Assembly (NCBI GenBank): GCA_963802205.1
Contig: CAWDHW010000012.1
Coordinates: 1 to 49,921 of the forward strand
Direction of reading: 5' to 3'
DNA: 49,921 nucleotides
Source of the DNA: DYRB01 sp963802205
GTDB lineage: Bacteria; Pseudomonadota; Gammaproteobacteria; Chromatiales; Chromatiaceae
The translations under genes and the position numbers were made by a program. The stretch's first letter is position 1. Every line of letters begins with the position of its first letter. Shown one piece after another: positions 35,019 to 43,917 of the stretch. Under the pieces are notes generated by a model. It made no database searches. It was not told the origin of the DNA and saw only the letters and a program-made list of their open reading frames with translations.

Positions 35019-36011
35019 TCAGAAGGCGCCGGCCTCCGCCTCCAGATAGGCCAGCGAGATGTGCTTGCCCAATTCCTCATCGAAGCCGGGCCAGTCCTTG
35101 AACCGCGCCAGGCGCTCGGCGATGCGCGGTTTCATGTCGAAGTCGCTGATCCCTTCCGCGTAGAGTTCGGCCACCCCCGTGTAGACGCCGTTCAGATAGC
35201 TGCGGTAGTTGTCCACGATCTCCCGGCCACCCGTGCGGCCGTGTCCGGGGACCAGCACCTGGGCCGAGACGGCACCCTGGACGCCGTCCAAGGCATCGAT
35301 GCTGCCGCGGAAGGAGCCGTCGTCCATGCGCACGATCCGGCGGTTGCAGGCGTTGTCCCCCAGGAACAGGACGCCAAGCGCCGGCACCTCGATCATCAGG
35401 TCCGTGGTGGTGTGGACATGGGGGTAGTAATGGGTCTTAAAGGTGAGGCCGCCGACCGAGAGGGTCTCGCCGCCCCCCAGTGGGTGGGTCGGGCCCCGGG
35501 GGACTGTCCCGTCGGTGGCCCCCTTGGTCGCACTCATCATGCGCCCGACCCATTCCTCGCCCGCCCCTTCGGCAACCTGCTCCAGCATCTTGGGGTGGGC
35601 GTAGATCGGCACCTCCGGGAAGGCCGCCAGCATCGCCTGATTGCCCAGCCAGTGGTCCCCATGGACATGGGTATTGAGGATCGCCAGCAACGGCTTGTCC
35701 GTTACCTTACGGATCTGGCGCAGCACCATCTCTCCGGTCTGGACGCTGGAACCCGGGTCCACAACAATCACGCCCGTGTCCGTGACCAGGAAGGCGGGGT
35801 TGTTCATGAACCCCTGGTTCTCCGGACTCGGGTAACCGACGGGGCCGTGGATGACGAAGAGACCAGGGGCGACCTCGTCGGCCGGGTAGTCCGGCAGGTC
35901 GGGCCCGCGTGCGGCCGACGCCGGCAAGACCAGGGCCAGCAGGAGCCAGGCGAGGTGGGTGACGGAGCGCTTGGGGGGCCTGTGGCAGAGTTCGAATCCG
36001 GTGTGATGCAT
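35019..36011 (-). CDS. Exported metallo-beta-lactamase-fold hydrolase
   Basis: 330 residues with an N-terminal hydrophobic signal (AWLLLALVLPASAARG) and a periplasmic MBL domain. The zinc motif is ILNTHVHGDHWLGN near residue 115, with later ligands in THYYPHVHTTTDLM, FLGDNACN and VPGHGRTGG. The domain start FVIHGPVGYPSPENQGFMNN and the overall layout resemble the zinc hydrolases found beside quinoprotein or Sox systems, but no such partner genes are here. It begins 49 bp behind the zinc-ribbon gene of the chaperone operon and could be read through from it. Confidence 0.85.
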   Translation of the reverse strand: MHHTGFELCHRPPKRSVTHLAWLLLALVLPASAARGPDLPDYPADEVAPGLFVIHGPVGYPSPENQGFMNNPAFLVTDTGVIVVDPGSSVQTGEMVLRQIRKVTDKPLLAILNTHVHGDHWLGNQAMLAAFPEVPIYAHPKMLEQVAEGAGEEWVGRMMSATKGATDGTVPRGPTHPLGGGETLSVGGLTFKTHYYPHVHTTTDLMIEVPALGVLFLGDNACNRRIVRMDDGSFRGSIDALDGVQGAVSAQVLVPGHGRTGGREIVDNYRSYLNGVYTGVAELYAEGISDFDMKPRIAERLARFKDWPGFDEELGKHISLAYLEAEAGAF

Positions 36012-36060
36012 GGCCGATGGTCCTGTGGGTGTGGTGTGGAGGCCGGTTTATAGACCAGCC

Positions 36061-36387
36061 TCAGGCGACTTTGTCCATTCCGATCGACTTCAGGACATTG
36101 GGAATGCTCACCGCCGACGCAATGGGCCTGTGCCCATCGTCGCCGGTCTCGCAGTGGGCAAATCCTTGCAGCAGGGTGATGAAGGGCTCGTCATGGAGGC
36201 CGCGGGCACGGCTGAGGTCTGAGAGCGCGGCCGTTCCGTCCCCCGCCGCCAGCCGTGCAAGGGCCCGAGCGATCAGGCGATGGGCGGCGTGCTCGGCCGC
36301 CAGCAGGGACGCCAGTTCCAGTCCGCAGCGCCGGCAGTGTTCCCCGCCATCCCAGCGGGCGCGGCAGTTGGGGCAGCGTTCCATCAT
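36061..36387 (-). CDS. Small zinc-ribbon protein at the end of the Hsp70 operon
   Basis: 108 residues. The N-terminus carries two CxxC knuckles, ERCPNCRARW and HCRRCGLEL, making a rubredoxin-type zinc ribbon. A short helical pair (AAEHAAHRLIARALARLAAG and GDGTAALSDLSRARGL) looks like one TPR unit, and an unstructured tail follows. ATG 36387 lies three bases behind GGGGGA and ATG 36384 six bases behind it; either may start. It begins 10 bp after the Hsp70 stop, so it is the fifth gene of that operon. I do not know a named family; a substrate or adaptor role in the chaperone system is inference. Confidence 0.65.
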   Translation of the reverse strand: MMERCPNCRARWDGGEHCRRCGLELASLLAAEHAAHRLIARALARLAAGDGTAALSDLSRARGLHDEPFITLLQGFAHCETGDDGHRPIASAVSIPNVLKSIGMDKVA

Positions 36388-36397
36388 GTCTCCCCCG

Positions 36398-38128
36398 TCA
36401 GGTCTCAAGGTAGTAGATCAGGTCCGAGAGTTGCCCAATGGCCCGCTCCAGGGCCGCTGCGTCCTCTCCGGCCAGGGCGTCCTGTACCCGCTCGACGCCG
36501 TCCACCAGGTCGTCGCGGTCCTCCGGGTTGGCGCCCTCCATCAGACGCTGGGCCTTCTCCACCAGGGCGCGGGCGGCGACCGCCTCGCGCCGCTCGGCGG
36601 TCTCATCGACAGGCACATCCCCCATCAGTGCGGACAGGCGCCCCCGCGCCGCGTCCAACTCGTCCCGGGCGAAGCGTGCGGTGGCGTTGTCGATGGTGAT
36701 GTGCTTTTCGAGCCCGGTGCGCTTCTCCCGGGAGCTGATGTGCAGGATGCCGTTCACGTCCAGGCTAAACGTGGTAACGATGACGTTGCCGGCGGGCACG
36801 TCGCTCAGGCCCTCGATGCGGAAGGAGCCGATCTCGGTGTTGTTCAGCGCATCCGGGTCCTCGCCCTGGTAGACCTCCACGTCGATGGCCTTTTGACCGT
36901 CGTGCATGGTCTCGAAGGCATCGCTCTTGGTCACTGGGATTGGGGTGTTCTTGCGGATCAGGGGAATGAATGTATAGGGGTAGGGCTCGCCATTGAGGTC
37001 CGACCAGGCGCTGGTGCCGAAGGTGTAGGGGGTGACATCCACCAGTACGCTGGCGACCTGGTCCCCGGCGATGACGGCCCCCTGGATGGCGGCCCCGGTG
37101 GCGACGCACAGGTCCGGGTCTACCTCCGCCCGGGGTGGCATGCCGAGGATCTCCTCCAGACGGCGCTGAACCAGGGGGGTTCGGGTGGCGCCCCCCACGA
37201 GCAGGACCTCGTGCAGATCGGCCACCGCAAGTCCGGCCCCTTGCAGGGCAATATGCACGGCCTCCAGGGTCTCGGCGATGAAGGGGGCAATCATGGCCTC
37301 GTATTCGGCGCGATCCAGCTCCAGTGAAAGGTGGACGGGGTTCCCTGCCCGTTCGAGCAGATACTCCTCCTCGACCCGGGCATAGGGGGCGTCGCTCAAG
37401 GCGATCTTCGCTGCCTCCGCGGCTCGGGTCAGACGGGCCATGGCGGCGCGGTTGTCGCTGGGGTCCACCCCCTTATCCTCCTTGAGCCAGGCGACCAAAT
37501 GTTCCACCACCTTGGCGTCGAAGTCGTCTCCCCCCAGATGGTTGTTGCCGTGGCTCGCGAGCACCTCGGTGACATCCTTGCTCAGGCGCACCACGGAGAC
37601 GTCGAAGGTGCCCCCGCCTAAGTCGTAGACCAGGATGTTCTTGCCCGCGGGGTGGTCCACCTCGTAGGCCAGGGCCGCGGCGGTGGGCTCGTTGATGATG
37701 CGCACCACCTCCAGCCCGGCCAGTTCACCGGCGTCGCGGGTCGCCTGGCGCTGGGCGTCGGAGAAGTAGGCCGGGACCGTGATGACGGCCTTGGTCACGG
37801 GCTGGCCCAGGTCCGTCTCCGCCGCCTGCTTGAGACGACGCAGGATCAGGGCCGAAACCTCCTGGGGGGTGTAGGACTGGGGACCCATGGCCACCTTGGT
37901 GTCCTCGCCCATGCGCCGCTTGATGGATCGCACGGTGCGCTCGGGGTAGAGGGCGTATTGGTTGCGGGCGGTCTGTCCCACCAGCAGGGCACCGTCGTCT
38001 GCCAGGCCCACAACGGAGGGCAGGATTGTGGCCCCGTCCACCGCGATGACCCGCGCCCTGCCGCCCTGGACCACCGCCACCTCGGAGTTGGTGGTGCCGA
38101 GATCGATGCCGATGATGATGTCGCTCAC
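36398..38128 (-). CDS. Short Hsp70 chaperone (HscC-like)
   Basis: A 576-residue Hsp70. The ATPase domain is complete: phosphate-1 loop IGIDLGTTNS at residues 6-15, AVITVPAYFSDAQRQAT, INEPTAAALAY, DLGGGTFDVSVV and LLVGGATRTPLVQ. The beta-sandwich is recognisable (VTPYTFGTSAW, KNTPIPVTKS, VEVYQGEDPDALNN). The lid is short and ends LIYYLET, without the EEVD/EE tail of DnaK. Length and lid resemble E. coli HscC (556) more than DnaK (638). GTG 38128 overlaps the grpE TGA (GTGA). Its own J protein and GrpE are upstream in the same operon, so it is probably a specialised Hsp70, not the housekeeping one. Confidence 0.93.
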   Translation of the reverse strand: MSDIIIGIDLGTTNSEVAVVQGGRARVIAVDGATILPSVVGLADDGALLVGQTARNQYALYPERTVRSIKRRMGEDTKVAMGPQSYTPQEVSALILRRLKQAAETDLGQPVTKAVITVPAYFSDAQRQATRDAGELAGLEVVRIINEPTAAALAYEVDHPAGKNILVYDLGGGTFDVSVVRLSKDVTEVLASHGNNHLGGDDFDAKVVEHLVAWLKEDKGVDPSDNRAAMARLTRAAEAAKIALSDAPYARVEEEYLLERAGNPVHLSLELDRAEYEAMIAPFIAETLEAVHIALQGAGLAVADLHEVLLVGGATRTPLVQRRLEEILGMPPRAEVDPDLCVATGAAIQGAVIAGDQVASVLVDVTPYTFGTSAWSDLNGEPYPYTFIPLIRKNTPIPVTKSDAFETMHDGQKAIDVEVYQGEDPDALNNTEIGSFRIEGLSDVPAGNVIVTTFSLDVNGILHISSREKRTGLEKHITIDNATARFARDELDAARGRLSALMGDVPVDETAERREAVAARALVEKAQRLMEGANPEDRDDLVDGVERVQDALAGEDAAALERAIGQLSDLIYYLET

Positions 38129-38788
38129 GAAACCTCTGCCTTCAGTTTGTTGACGACGACCTCGGCCGCGCGCAGCAGCCGGTCGCGATGGGTGAATCCC
38201 TTGCGCAGTTCCCCGACCACGTGCCCCGCGGGCCGGGCCGGGTCCTCGGTGACCTCGCCGGCATGCATGGTCTGCGGGTCGAAGGGCCTGGCCTATGACC
38301 TGGAGCGGGCGCACCCCGCGACGATGCAGGATGTCATCGAGCCGGCGCAGATTCATGCCGAGCCCCTCGCTCATCCCGGCGACAAAGGCCCCAGCCCGGC
38401 CGCGGCGGGCGAGCCAACCCGGGCTGTAGCCCTGGCCCTGGTCGAGCCCCGCCTGGAGCCGGTCGCGGAGATCCAGAAGCTCCAGCAACAGGTCTTGTTC
38501 CGCTGCCTGACGAGTGAGGTCTTCGCGCTGCTGCTGGCGGTTCAAGTCGCCCTCCAGGCGCTGCTGGGCCTGACGCAGCAGGTCAAACAGCTCCCGGAAT
38601 TGGTCCAGGGCGGCCTTTACCTGGCGCGATTCGACCTTGATCTCGGCCTTGAGTCCGGCCAATTCCGCAAGCAGCGTAAAGAGGTCCGGTCCGTCCCCCG
38701 TCGGAATCGCCTCGTCCGGCGTGGCATCCGCGGCGTCGATATAGGCGCGGAAGCGGGTAACAAGTTGCTCCTTGTCTCGCTCCTCCAT
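38125..38788 (-). pseudogene. GrpE-like nucleotide-exchange factor, one apparent frameshift
   Basis: ATG 38788 overlaps the J-protein TGA (TGATG). The first ~167 codons give the long coiled coil and four-helix part (LDQFRELFDLLRQAQQRL, MSEGLGMNLRRLDDIL). Near 38287 the frame is lost; removing one C from the run in GGCCCTTC restores the GrpE C-terminal wing: QAFDPQTMHAGEV, DPARPAGHVV and GELRKGFTHRDRLLRAAEVV. The stop at 38127-38125 then overlaps the Hsp70 GTG. The restored protein has 220 residues. The perfect match of the second frame to GrpE and to the operon spacing suggests either a very recent mutation or a homopolymer sequence error. It is distinct from a housekeeping grpE by its operon. 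Confidence 0.85.
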
Positions 38789-39081
38789 CACTGGGACCCC
38801 TTGAGCAGGGCCGCGAACGCGGCGGCGTCCGGGCGGCGCGGTTCGCCTACCGGGGTCAGCCTGTCCATGACATCGTCGAGGGTCGGCGGGGTCGTGTCGA
38901 AAAGGCCATGGGCGAGGCGGTCGCGGCGGGTGCGCAGGGCCTCGTAGGCGGTGCGCAGGGCGGCGAAGCGCTGGGGATTGCGGTCGGGTGGCCAGCGCTT
39001 GAGGCCCACAAGGTAGGCGGCATGGATAGTCGCATCGTCGGCATCCGGGGGGACGCCCAGGATCAGGTAGGGATCGCTCAT
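38788..39081 (-). CDS. Minimal J-domain protein with PPD in place of HPD
   Basis: 97 residues, little more than a J domain. DPYLILGVPPDADDATIHAA is helix I-II text; helix III reads RFAALRTAYEALRTRRDRLA; the tail ends in GLFD...LLKGSQ. The loop that should read HPD is P31-P32-D33 within KRWPPDRNPQRF. In studied J proteins the histidine is needed to stimulate Hsp70 ATPase, so this one should be inactive or work in another way. TGATG overlaps link it to the helical-repeat gene before it and to grpE after it, so it is plainly made together with the Hsp70. The codons around the motif (CCA CCC GAC) give no hint of a frameshift. Confidence 0.85.
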   Translation of the reverse strand: MSDPYLILGVPPDADDATIHAAYLVGLKRWPPDRNPQRFAALRTAYEALRTRRDRLAHGLFDTTPPTLDDVMDRLTPVGEPRRPDAAAFAALLKGSQ

Positions 39082-41594
39082 CAGAACAAGTCCAGTTGGT
39101 CGGGCGGGTCCTCGTCGGAGCCACGGGTCTTCTTTGCGGGCTTGGATGGCTTGGGCTTGCTTCCGGGCATGGGCAAGGGCGGGGGCCCGAAACCGCTGAG
39201 CTTCTCGCCGATCAGGGCCCTGAGCGCATCGACCAAGCCGTCTAGGCCCAACTCGCGCTCGATCTCTTGAAACTGCCGCTTCAGCTTGGGGTCCAGGCCG
39301 AGCATGTTGAAGAGGCCGTCCAGGCCCATGGAGTCGACCAGGTTGGCGACGGCAATGCGGATGGGGTCGAACTCGTCATCGAAGCCGCCGGGGGGCGAGA
39401 AAAAGGGGGCGTCGAATTCCTGGAGCAACCCCTCAAGGCGGTGGACTGTGCGGTTGTCACCCTCCCCCTGAGCACGGGTCAGGGCCGTCGCGACCCGGTC
39501 GAGATCGCTGTCCTTCGCCCAGCGGGCGCCGCGATAGCGGGCCTCGAAGGCGTGGAACTCGAAGCGGGGGGTGCCCGGCCAGCGCTTGAGGGCCGCCTGA
39601 GCGAAGGCCAGCCGAGCCACGTCCAGGGTACAGCGGCGCAGGGTCTCGCAGGCGCCCTCCACCTCTTGGACCGAGAGTGCGACGTTCGCCGCAGCCTTCA
39701 GTTGGCCATCGAAGAAGGTGCCGAGGTCCCGCGACAGGCAACCACCGCTGTCCAGATGGGCGTGCAGCCGGGCGAGGCATGCCAGGAGGTCCTCGCGACC
39801 GCCGTGCTTGGCCTTGGCAAGCCCTGCCAGCCGTAGCATCGTCGGCAACCGCTGTCCGATGGCGGTTGCCTCGATGGCCAGGGCGAGGGTGGCCGCCAGG
39901 CCATTGCCCAAGCGCTCCGCCTGCGCGCGCAGGGCCGCGGGCCCTGCGCCCTGGTCCTCGAGCTGGGTGACGAAGGCCGCGGTGAGTTCGATGCGTTCCC
40001 GCGCCGCCGCCCCTCCCCAGTCGGCGGCCTGGGCCAGCTCCTTGCGCGCCAGATCGGTGCGTAGGGCCCTCATCTGCTTGTGGGCGTGGGCGATGTGGGC
40101 CTTCACCAGGCGCTCGCGGGCACCGGTGTTGATGGGATCGATCTCGAGGATACGGCGTGCCAGACCCGTGGCCTTCTTGAAGACGTTGGTCGCCAGGGCC
40201 AGGTCCAGGGCGGCGGTCAGGACCCGCAGGTCCTCTGGCCAGCGCGCCAGGGCGGCGTCAAGGACGCGGCGGGCGTCCTTGGGGGCCTTGACCATTCGGT
40301 AATAGGTCAGCAGGCGCAGATAGGCATCCGTGTCGTCCGGGTCGTGGATCAGGCTCTCGTCAAGCAGGTTGGCAACCCGCTGGTCCAGGTCGTTTGCCTC
40401 CCCGGAGGCACCGGCGCTCTGCAAGATCATCGCCACGCGATCAGCGCGACGCTTCACCAATGCGAGGCGCACCGCCGCGTCGCATCCCGGCGGCGACACC
40501 CCATCCGCGACCAAGTGTCCGGAATATTCGTCCCAGGCGTGCAGTATCCGCCACGGGTCGCGCCCCTGCTCGGCGCGCCGGGCCGCCACCAGGGCCTTCT
40601 CCGCGGGGGTCGGCCGCTTGCCGCCGGCCTCCTGCAACCAGGCCTGGCTGCGCGGCCAGTCCGCGACGAGAAGGCGCAAGGCCTGTGTGCGCACCCATGC
40701 GTCCCCCAGCGGCACCCGATAGCGATGCATCAAGCGCAACAGGCCCTGCGGCGAAGACCCGACCCGCACCGCCTCCTGCCACAACGCCTGGCGCTCGTCG
40801 CCCCAGCCCCTCAGGGTCAGGGCGAACCGGCGGGTCGCCTCCCCGACCCCGGCGAGCCGGGAGGCCAGATCGGCCTCCGGCACCAGGGCAAGCTCCGCTG
40901 CCCGGCGCAGGCCGACGAAGGCGGACTCGTCGGCGACCCGTGCGAGCAGGGTCGCCGCCGCCTCGGGCTGATCCGGCAGCCGCTGTAGGGCCTTGAGGAT
41001 CTGCGCCAAGTCGCGGTAGGGCGAGCGGAAGGGGATGCCGGCGAGGCTCGCCGACAGGGCGTCCGTGTCGCCGGCACAGTAGGCGGCCAGGGCGGACCTG
41101 GCCGCGGTGCCATGGACCAGGATAGGATCGTCCGGCGCCAGGCCCTCTGCGATGCCCGAGTCACCGGCGAGGAAGTAGACGGCCAGCTTCATCCCCAGGG
41201 TGGAGAGGGTCGCCCCATCCCCGAGTGGCTGGGCCTGGCGATAGAGGTCCGTGGCGGCGGCGGTTTGCCCCAGCCTCAGTAGCAAATCGGCGTGGGCGGG
41301 GTTGGGGCCGGCCACCTCGCCAAGCTGGCTGCGGTTATCCCAGATGACCCGGGCCTCCTTGAGCATGCCCTTCTCGGTGAGTTGTACGGCGCGGCCCGCA
41401 TAGGCCTCCGCCAGCCCACGCCGCCAGTCTGGGGCATCGCACTGCTTGAGTAGGTCCTTGAACCGACCGATGGCCTCGCGGAAACGCCCCGCCTCCAGGT
41501 CGCGGCGTGCGGCGCCTGCGGTGTCCTCGACGGAGTTGATCGAGGTCGCCGGGGCGGGATTGGGTAAGGCCGGCGGCTTCCGCTGCTTTTTCAT
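39081..41594 (-). CDS. Large helical-repeat (TPR-like) protein, first gene of the Hsp70 operon
   Basis: 837 residues from ATG 41594 (MKKQRKPPALPNPAPA); the frame open to 41822 lies in the promoter region. TPR-like helix pairs recur over most of the length: ARRDLEAGRFREAIGRFKDL, AHADLLLRLGQTAAATDLYR, DDTDAYLRLLTYYRMVKAPK, ARRVLDAALARWPEDLRVLT and ARRILEIDPINTGARERLVK. The C-terminal 100 residues form a separate block (LVDSMGLDGLFNMLGLDPKL) with a KP-rich, acidic tail ending QLDLF. No signal or membrane segment. Its stop overlaps the J-protein start. The position, as in the ybe-hscC region of E. coli where repeat proteins accompany HscC, suggests a substrate or partner adaptor; that is inference. 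Confidence 0.8.
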   Translation of the reverse strand: MKKQRKPPALPNPAPATSINSVEDTAGAARRDLEAGRFREAIGRFKDLLKQCDAPDWRRGLAEAYAGRAVQLTEKGMLKEARVIWDNRSQLGEVAGPNPAHADLLLRLGQTAAATDLYRQAQPLGDGATLSTLGMKLAVYFLAGDSGIAEGLAPDDPILVHGTAARSALAAYCAGDTDALSASLAGIPFRSPYRDLAQILKALQRLPDQPEAAATLLARVADESAFVGLRRAAELALVPEADLASRLAGVGEATRRFALTLRGWGDERQALWQEAVRVGSSPQGLLRLMHRYRVPLGDAWVRTQALRLLVADWPRSQAWLQEAGGKRPTPAEKALVAARRAEQGRDPWRILHAWDEYSGHLVADGVSPPGCDAAVRLALVKRRADRVAMILQSAGASGEANDLDQRVANLLDESLIHDPDDTDAYLRLLTYYRMVKAPKDARRVLDAALARWPEDLRVLTAALDLALATNVFKKATGLARRILEIDPINTGARERLVKAHIAHAHKQMRALRTDLARKELAQAADWGGAAARERIELTAAFVTQLEDQGAGPAALRAQAERLGNGLAATLALAIEATAIGQRLPTMLRLAGLAKAKHGGREDLLACLARLHAHLDSGGCLSRDLGTFFDGQLKAAANVALSVQEVEGACETLRRCTLDVARLAFAQAALKRWPGTPRFEFHAFEARYRGARWAKDSDLDRVATALTRAQGEGDNRTVHRLEGLLQEFDAPFFSPPGGFDDEFDPIRIAVANLVDSMGLDGLFNMLGLDPKLKRQFQEIERELGLDGLVDALRALIGEKLSGFGPPPLPMPGSKPKPSKPAKKTRGSDEDPPDQLDLF

Positions 41595-41745
41595 GACAGG
41601 TGGGGTGGTTTGGGGAGCGAAGAAGGCCTTGTCTGCGCCGAGGCGGTCGCGGAGGGGATGCAGTATAGCGGCGGGGCGCGGGACCCTGCACCCCTTAGCC
41701 TTCCGGCCGGAAACTTCTGCACCCGGCGTGACCGGCCGGTTACGG

Positions 41746-41751
41746 TACAAT
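41746..41751 (+). promoter_or_regulatory. Possible -10 element for fusA2
   Basis: TACAAT (five of six) in the 230-bp region between the divergent chaperone operon and fusA2, 73 bp before the fusA2 ATG. A -35 at the right distance is not clear. The fusA2 start has AAGG six bases in front. Confidence 0.3.
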
Positions 41752-41824
41752 GCGGCGTTCGCCAACGCCGCCCGCCCCAGGGGGCGGATACCACCAGCAA
41801 AAAACGCAGATCTAAGGTTCACCG

Positions 41825-43882
41825 ATGTCTGACTACAATGCAGAGGACGTCCGCAACATCGCCCTGGTCGGGCATGCCGGCGCGGGCAAGACCACCCTCG
41901 TCGAGGCCCTGCTCGCCGCCACCGGCACCATCCCCCAGCCTGGACGGGTGGACAAGGGCACTACGGTGTGTGACTTCGACCCACTCGAAAAGGAGTGGAT
42001 GCACTCCCTGGACGTCGGCATCACCAGCTTCAGCTCCGCCGGCAAGCACATCAACCTGATCGACACCCCCGGATTCCCCGACTTCCTCGGGCGCAGCGTC
42101 TCGGTCATGTCGGCGGTGGAGACCGCCGCTGTCGTGGTCAACGCCCAGGCAGGCATAGAGCCGGTCACCCAGCGGGCGATGAAGGCCGCGGCCGGCCGCA
42201 AGCTCTGCCGTATCGTCATCGTCAACCAGATCGACGCCGACGGCACCGACCTCGCTGGCCTCACGGCGCAGATCCGCGACAACTTCGGCCCCGAGTGCCT
42301 GCCCATCAACCTCCCCGCGGACCGCGGCCGGCGCGTCATCGACTGCTTCTTCAAGCCCGATGCCGAGGCCGCCGACGGCCGGCCGGACTTCTCCAGCGTG
42401 GCCGAGGCCCACGGCCAGATCATCGATCAGGTGGTCGAGGTGGACGAGGCGCTGATGGAGCTGTACCTGGAGCAGGGCTCCGAGCTTGCGCCCGAGCAGC
42501 TCCACGACCCCTTCGAGAAGGCGCTGCGCGAGGGACACCTGATCCCCATCTGCTACGTCTCCGCCGCCACAGGGGCTGGCATCCCGGAGCTTCTGAACAT
42601 CCTGGTTCGGCTCATGCCCAACCCCTCCGAGGGCAACCCACCGCCCTTCATGAAGGGCGAAGGGGCGGACATGGAGCCGGTGGCCGTGACCCCGGACCCC
42701 AACCTGCACGCCTTGGCCCATTGCTTCAAGGTCATCAACGATCCCTTCCGCGGCAAGCTCGGGATCTTCCGCATCCATCAGGGGCGCATCAAGCCGGACA
42801 GCCAGCTCTTCATCGGCGACGCCCGCAAGCCCTTCAAGGTCACCCGCCTGTTCCGCCTGCACGGGGCCGAGCAGATCGAGGTGGACGAGGGCGTGCCGGG
42901 AGACATCCTGGCTGTGGCGCGGGTGGAGGACATCTACCGCGACGCCGTGCTGCACGACTCCCATGCCGAGGATCACCACCACTTGCTGCCCGTGGAGTGC
43001 CCGGTGCCCCTCTTCGGGCTGGCGGTGCAGACCACCAAGCGTGGCGACGAGCAGAAGCTCAACGACGCCCTGGGCAAGCTCCAGGCAGAGGACCCTTGCC
43101 TGCATGTGGAGCACAACGCCGCCGCCAACGAGACCGTCGTCCGTGGCCTAGGCGAGTTGCACCTCAAGGTCATACTGCGGCGCCTTGCCGATCAGTTCCA
43201 CGTCGATGTGGACACCCGCCCGCCGAGCATTCCCTACCGCGAGACCATCACCACGAAGGCTGAGGGGCATCATCGCCACAAGAAGCAGACCGGTGGGGCC
43301 GGCCAGTTCGGCGAGGTGTATCTCCGCATCGAGCCCCTGGAGCGCGGGGCCGGCTTCGAGTTCGTCAACGACACGGTAGGCGGGTCCATCCCGGGTCAGT
43401 TCATCCCCTCCATCGAGAAGGGGGTGCGCCAGGTTCTGGAAGAGGGCGCCATCGCCGGCTACCGGATGCAGGACATCCAGGTCAGCGTCTACGACGGCAA
43501 GTTCCACGCGGTCGATTCCAAAGACATCGCCTTCGCAACGGCCGGGCGCAAGGCCTTCCTCGAGGCCGTGGACAAGGCCAAGCCGGTGATCCTGGAGCCC
43601 ATCGTCAAGATCCGCATCGTCGCCCAGAACCACGCCATGGGGGACCTGGCGAGCGACCTGTCCGGGCGGCGCGGGCGCATCAACGGCAGCGAGGCCAAGA
43701 CCATGGGGCGCATCGCCATCGACGGCGAGGTCCCGTTGGCGGAGTTGGAAGGCTATGAGCCGCGCCTGCGCGCGCTGACCGGCGGTGAAGGGACCTACAG
43801 CATCGAACTGAGCCACTACGAGGCCGTCCCAGGCAACATCCAGAAGCGACTGATGGATGCGTTTAAGCGGGCGGAGGACTGA
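41825..43882 (+). CDS. Non-canonical elongation factor G (EF-G2/FusA2 type)
   Basis: 685 residues with all five EF-G domains but clear differences from the housekeeping factor. G1 is GHAGAGKTT (residues 16-24) in place of AHIDAGKTT; the switch I motif EQERGITI is missing (SLDVGITSFSSAG instead); switch II is DTPGFPDF (80-87); G4 reads NQID (134-137) in place of NKxD. The domain IV region GGAGQFGEVYLRIEPL and the C-terminal SHYEAVPGNIQKRLMDA are normal. These traits place it in the EF-G-like group, whose members translocate poorly or act in other ribosome steps. No rpsL-rpsG-tuf genes are nearby, as expected for a paralogue. It is divergent from the Hsp70 operon. Confidence 0.9.
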   Translation: MSDYNAEDVRNIALVGHAGAGKTTLVEALLAATGTIPQPGRVDKGTTVCDFDPLEKEWMHSLDVGITSFSSAGKHINLIDTPGFPDFLGRSVSVMSAVETAAVVVNAQAGIEPVTQRAMKAAAGRKLCRIVIVNQIDADGTDLAGLTAQIRDNFGPECLPINLPADRGRRVIDCFFKPDAEAADGRPDFSSVAEAHGQIIDQVVEVDEALMELYLEQGSELAPEQLHDPFEKALREGHLIPICYVSAATGAGIPELLNILVRLMPNPSEGNPPPFMKGEGADMEPVAVTPDPNLHALAHCFKVINDPFRGKLGIFRIHQGRIKPDSQLFIGDARKPFKVTRLFRLHGAEQIEVDEGVPGDILAVARVEDIYRDAVLHDSHAEDHHHLLPVECPVPLFGLAVQTTKRGDEQKLNDALGKLQAEDPCLHVEHNAAANETVVRGLGELHLKVILRRLADQFHVDVDTRPPSIPYRETITTKAEGHHRHKKQTGGAGQFGEVYLRIEPLERGAGFEFVNDTVGGSIPGQFIPSIEKGVRQVLEEGAIAGYRMQDIQVSVYDGKFHAVDSKDIAFATAGRKAFLEAVDKAKPVILEPIVKIRIVAQNHAMGDLASDLSGRRGRINGSEAKTMGRIAIDGEVPLAELEGYEPRLRALTGGEGTYSIELSHYEAVPGNIQKRLMDAFKRAED

Positions 43883-43917
43883 GAGCCAGCAACCGGCTAC
43901 GGGTCGGTAGTGGGTGG

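Noticed and set aside
34836..36053. 405-codon plus-strand open frame opposite the metallo-beta-lactamase gene
   Set aside because: Antisense shadow; the minus strand has a signal peptide and a complete zinc motif.
41819..43114. 431-codon minus-strand open frame opposite fusA2
   Set aside because: Antisense shadow of EF-G; no recognisable domain.
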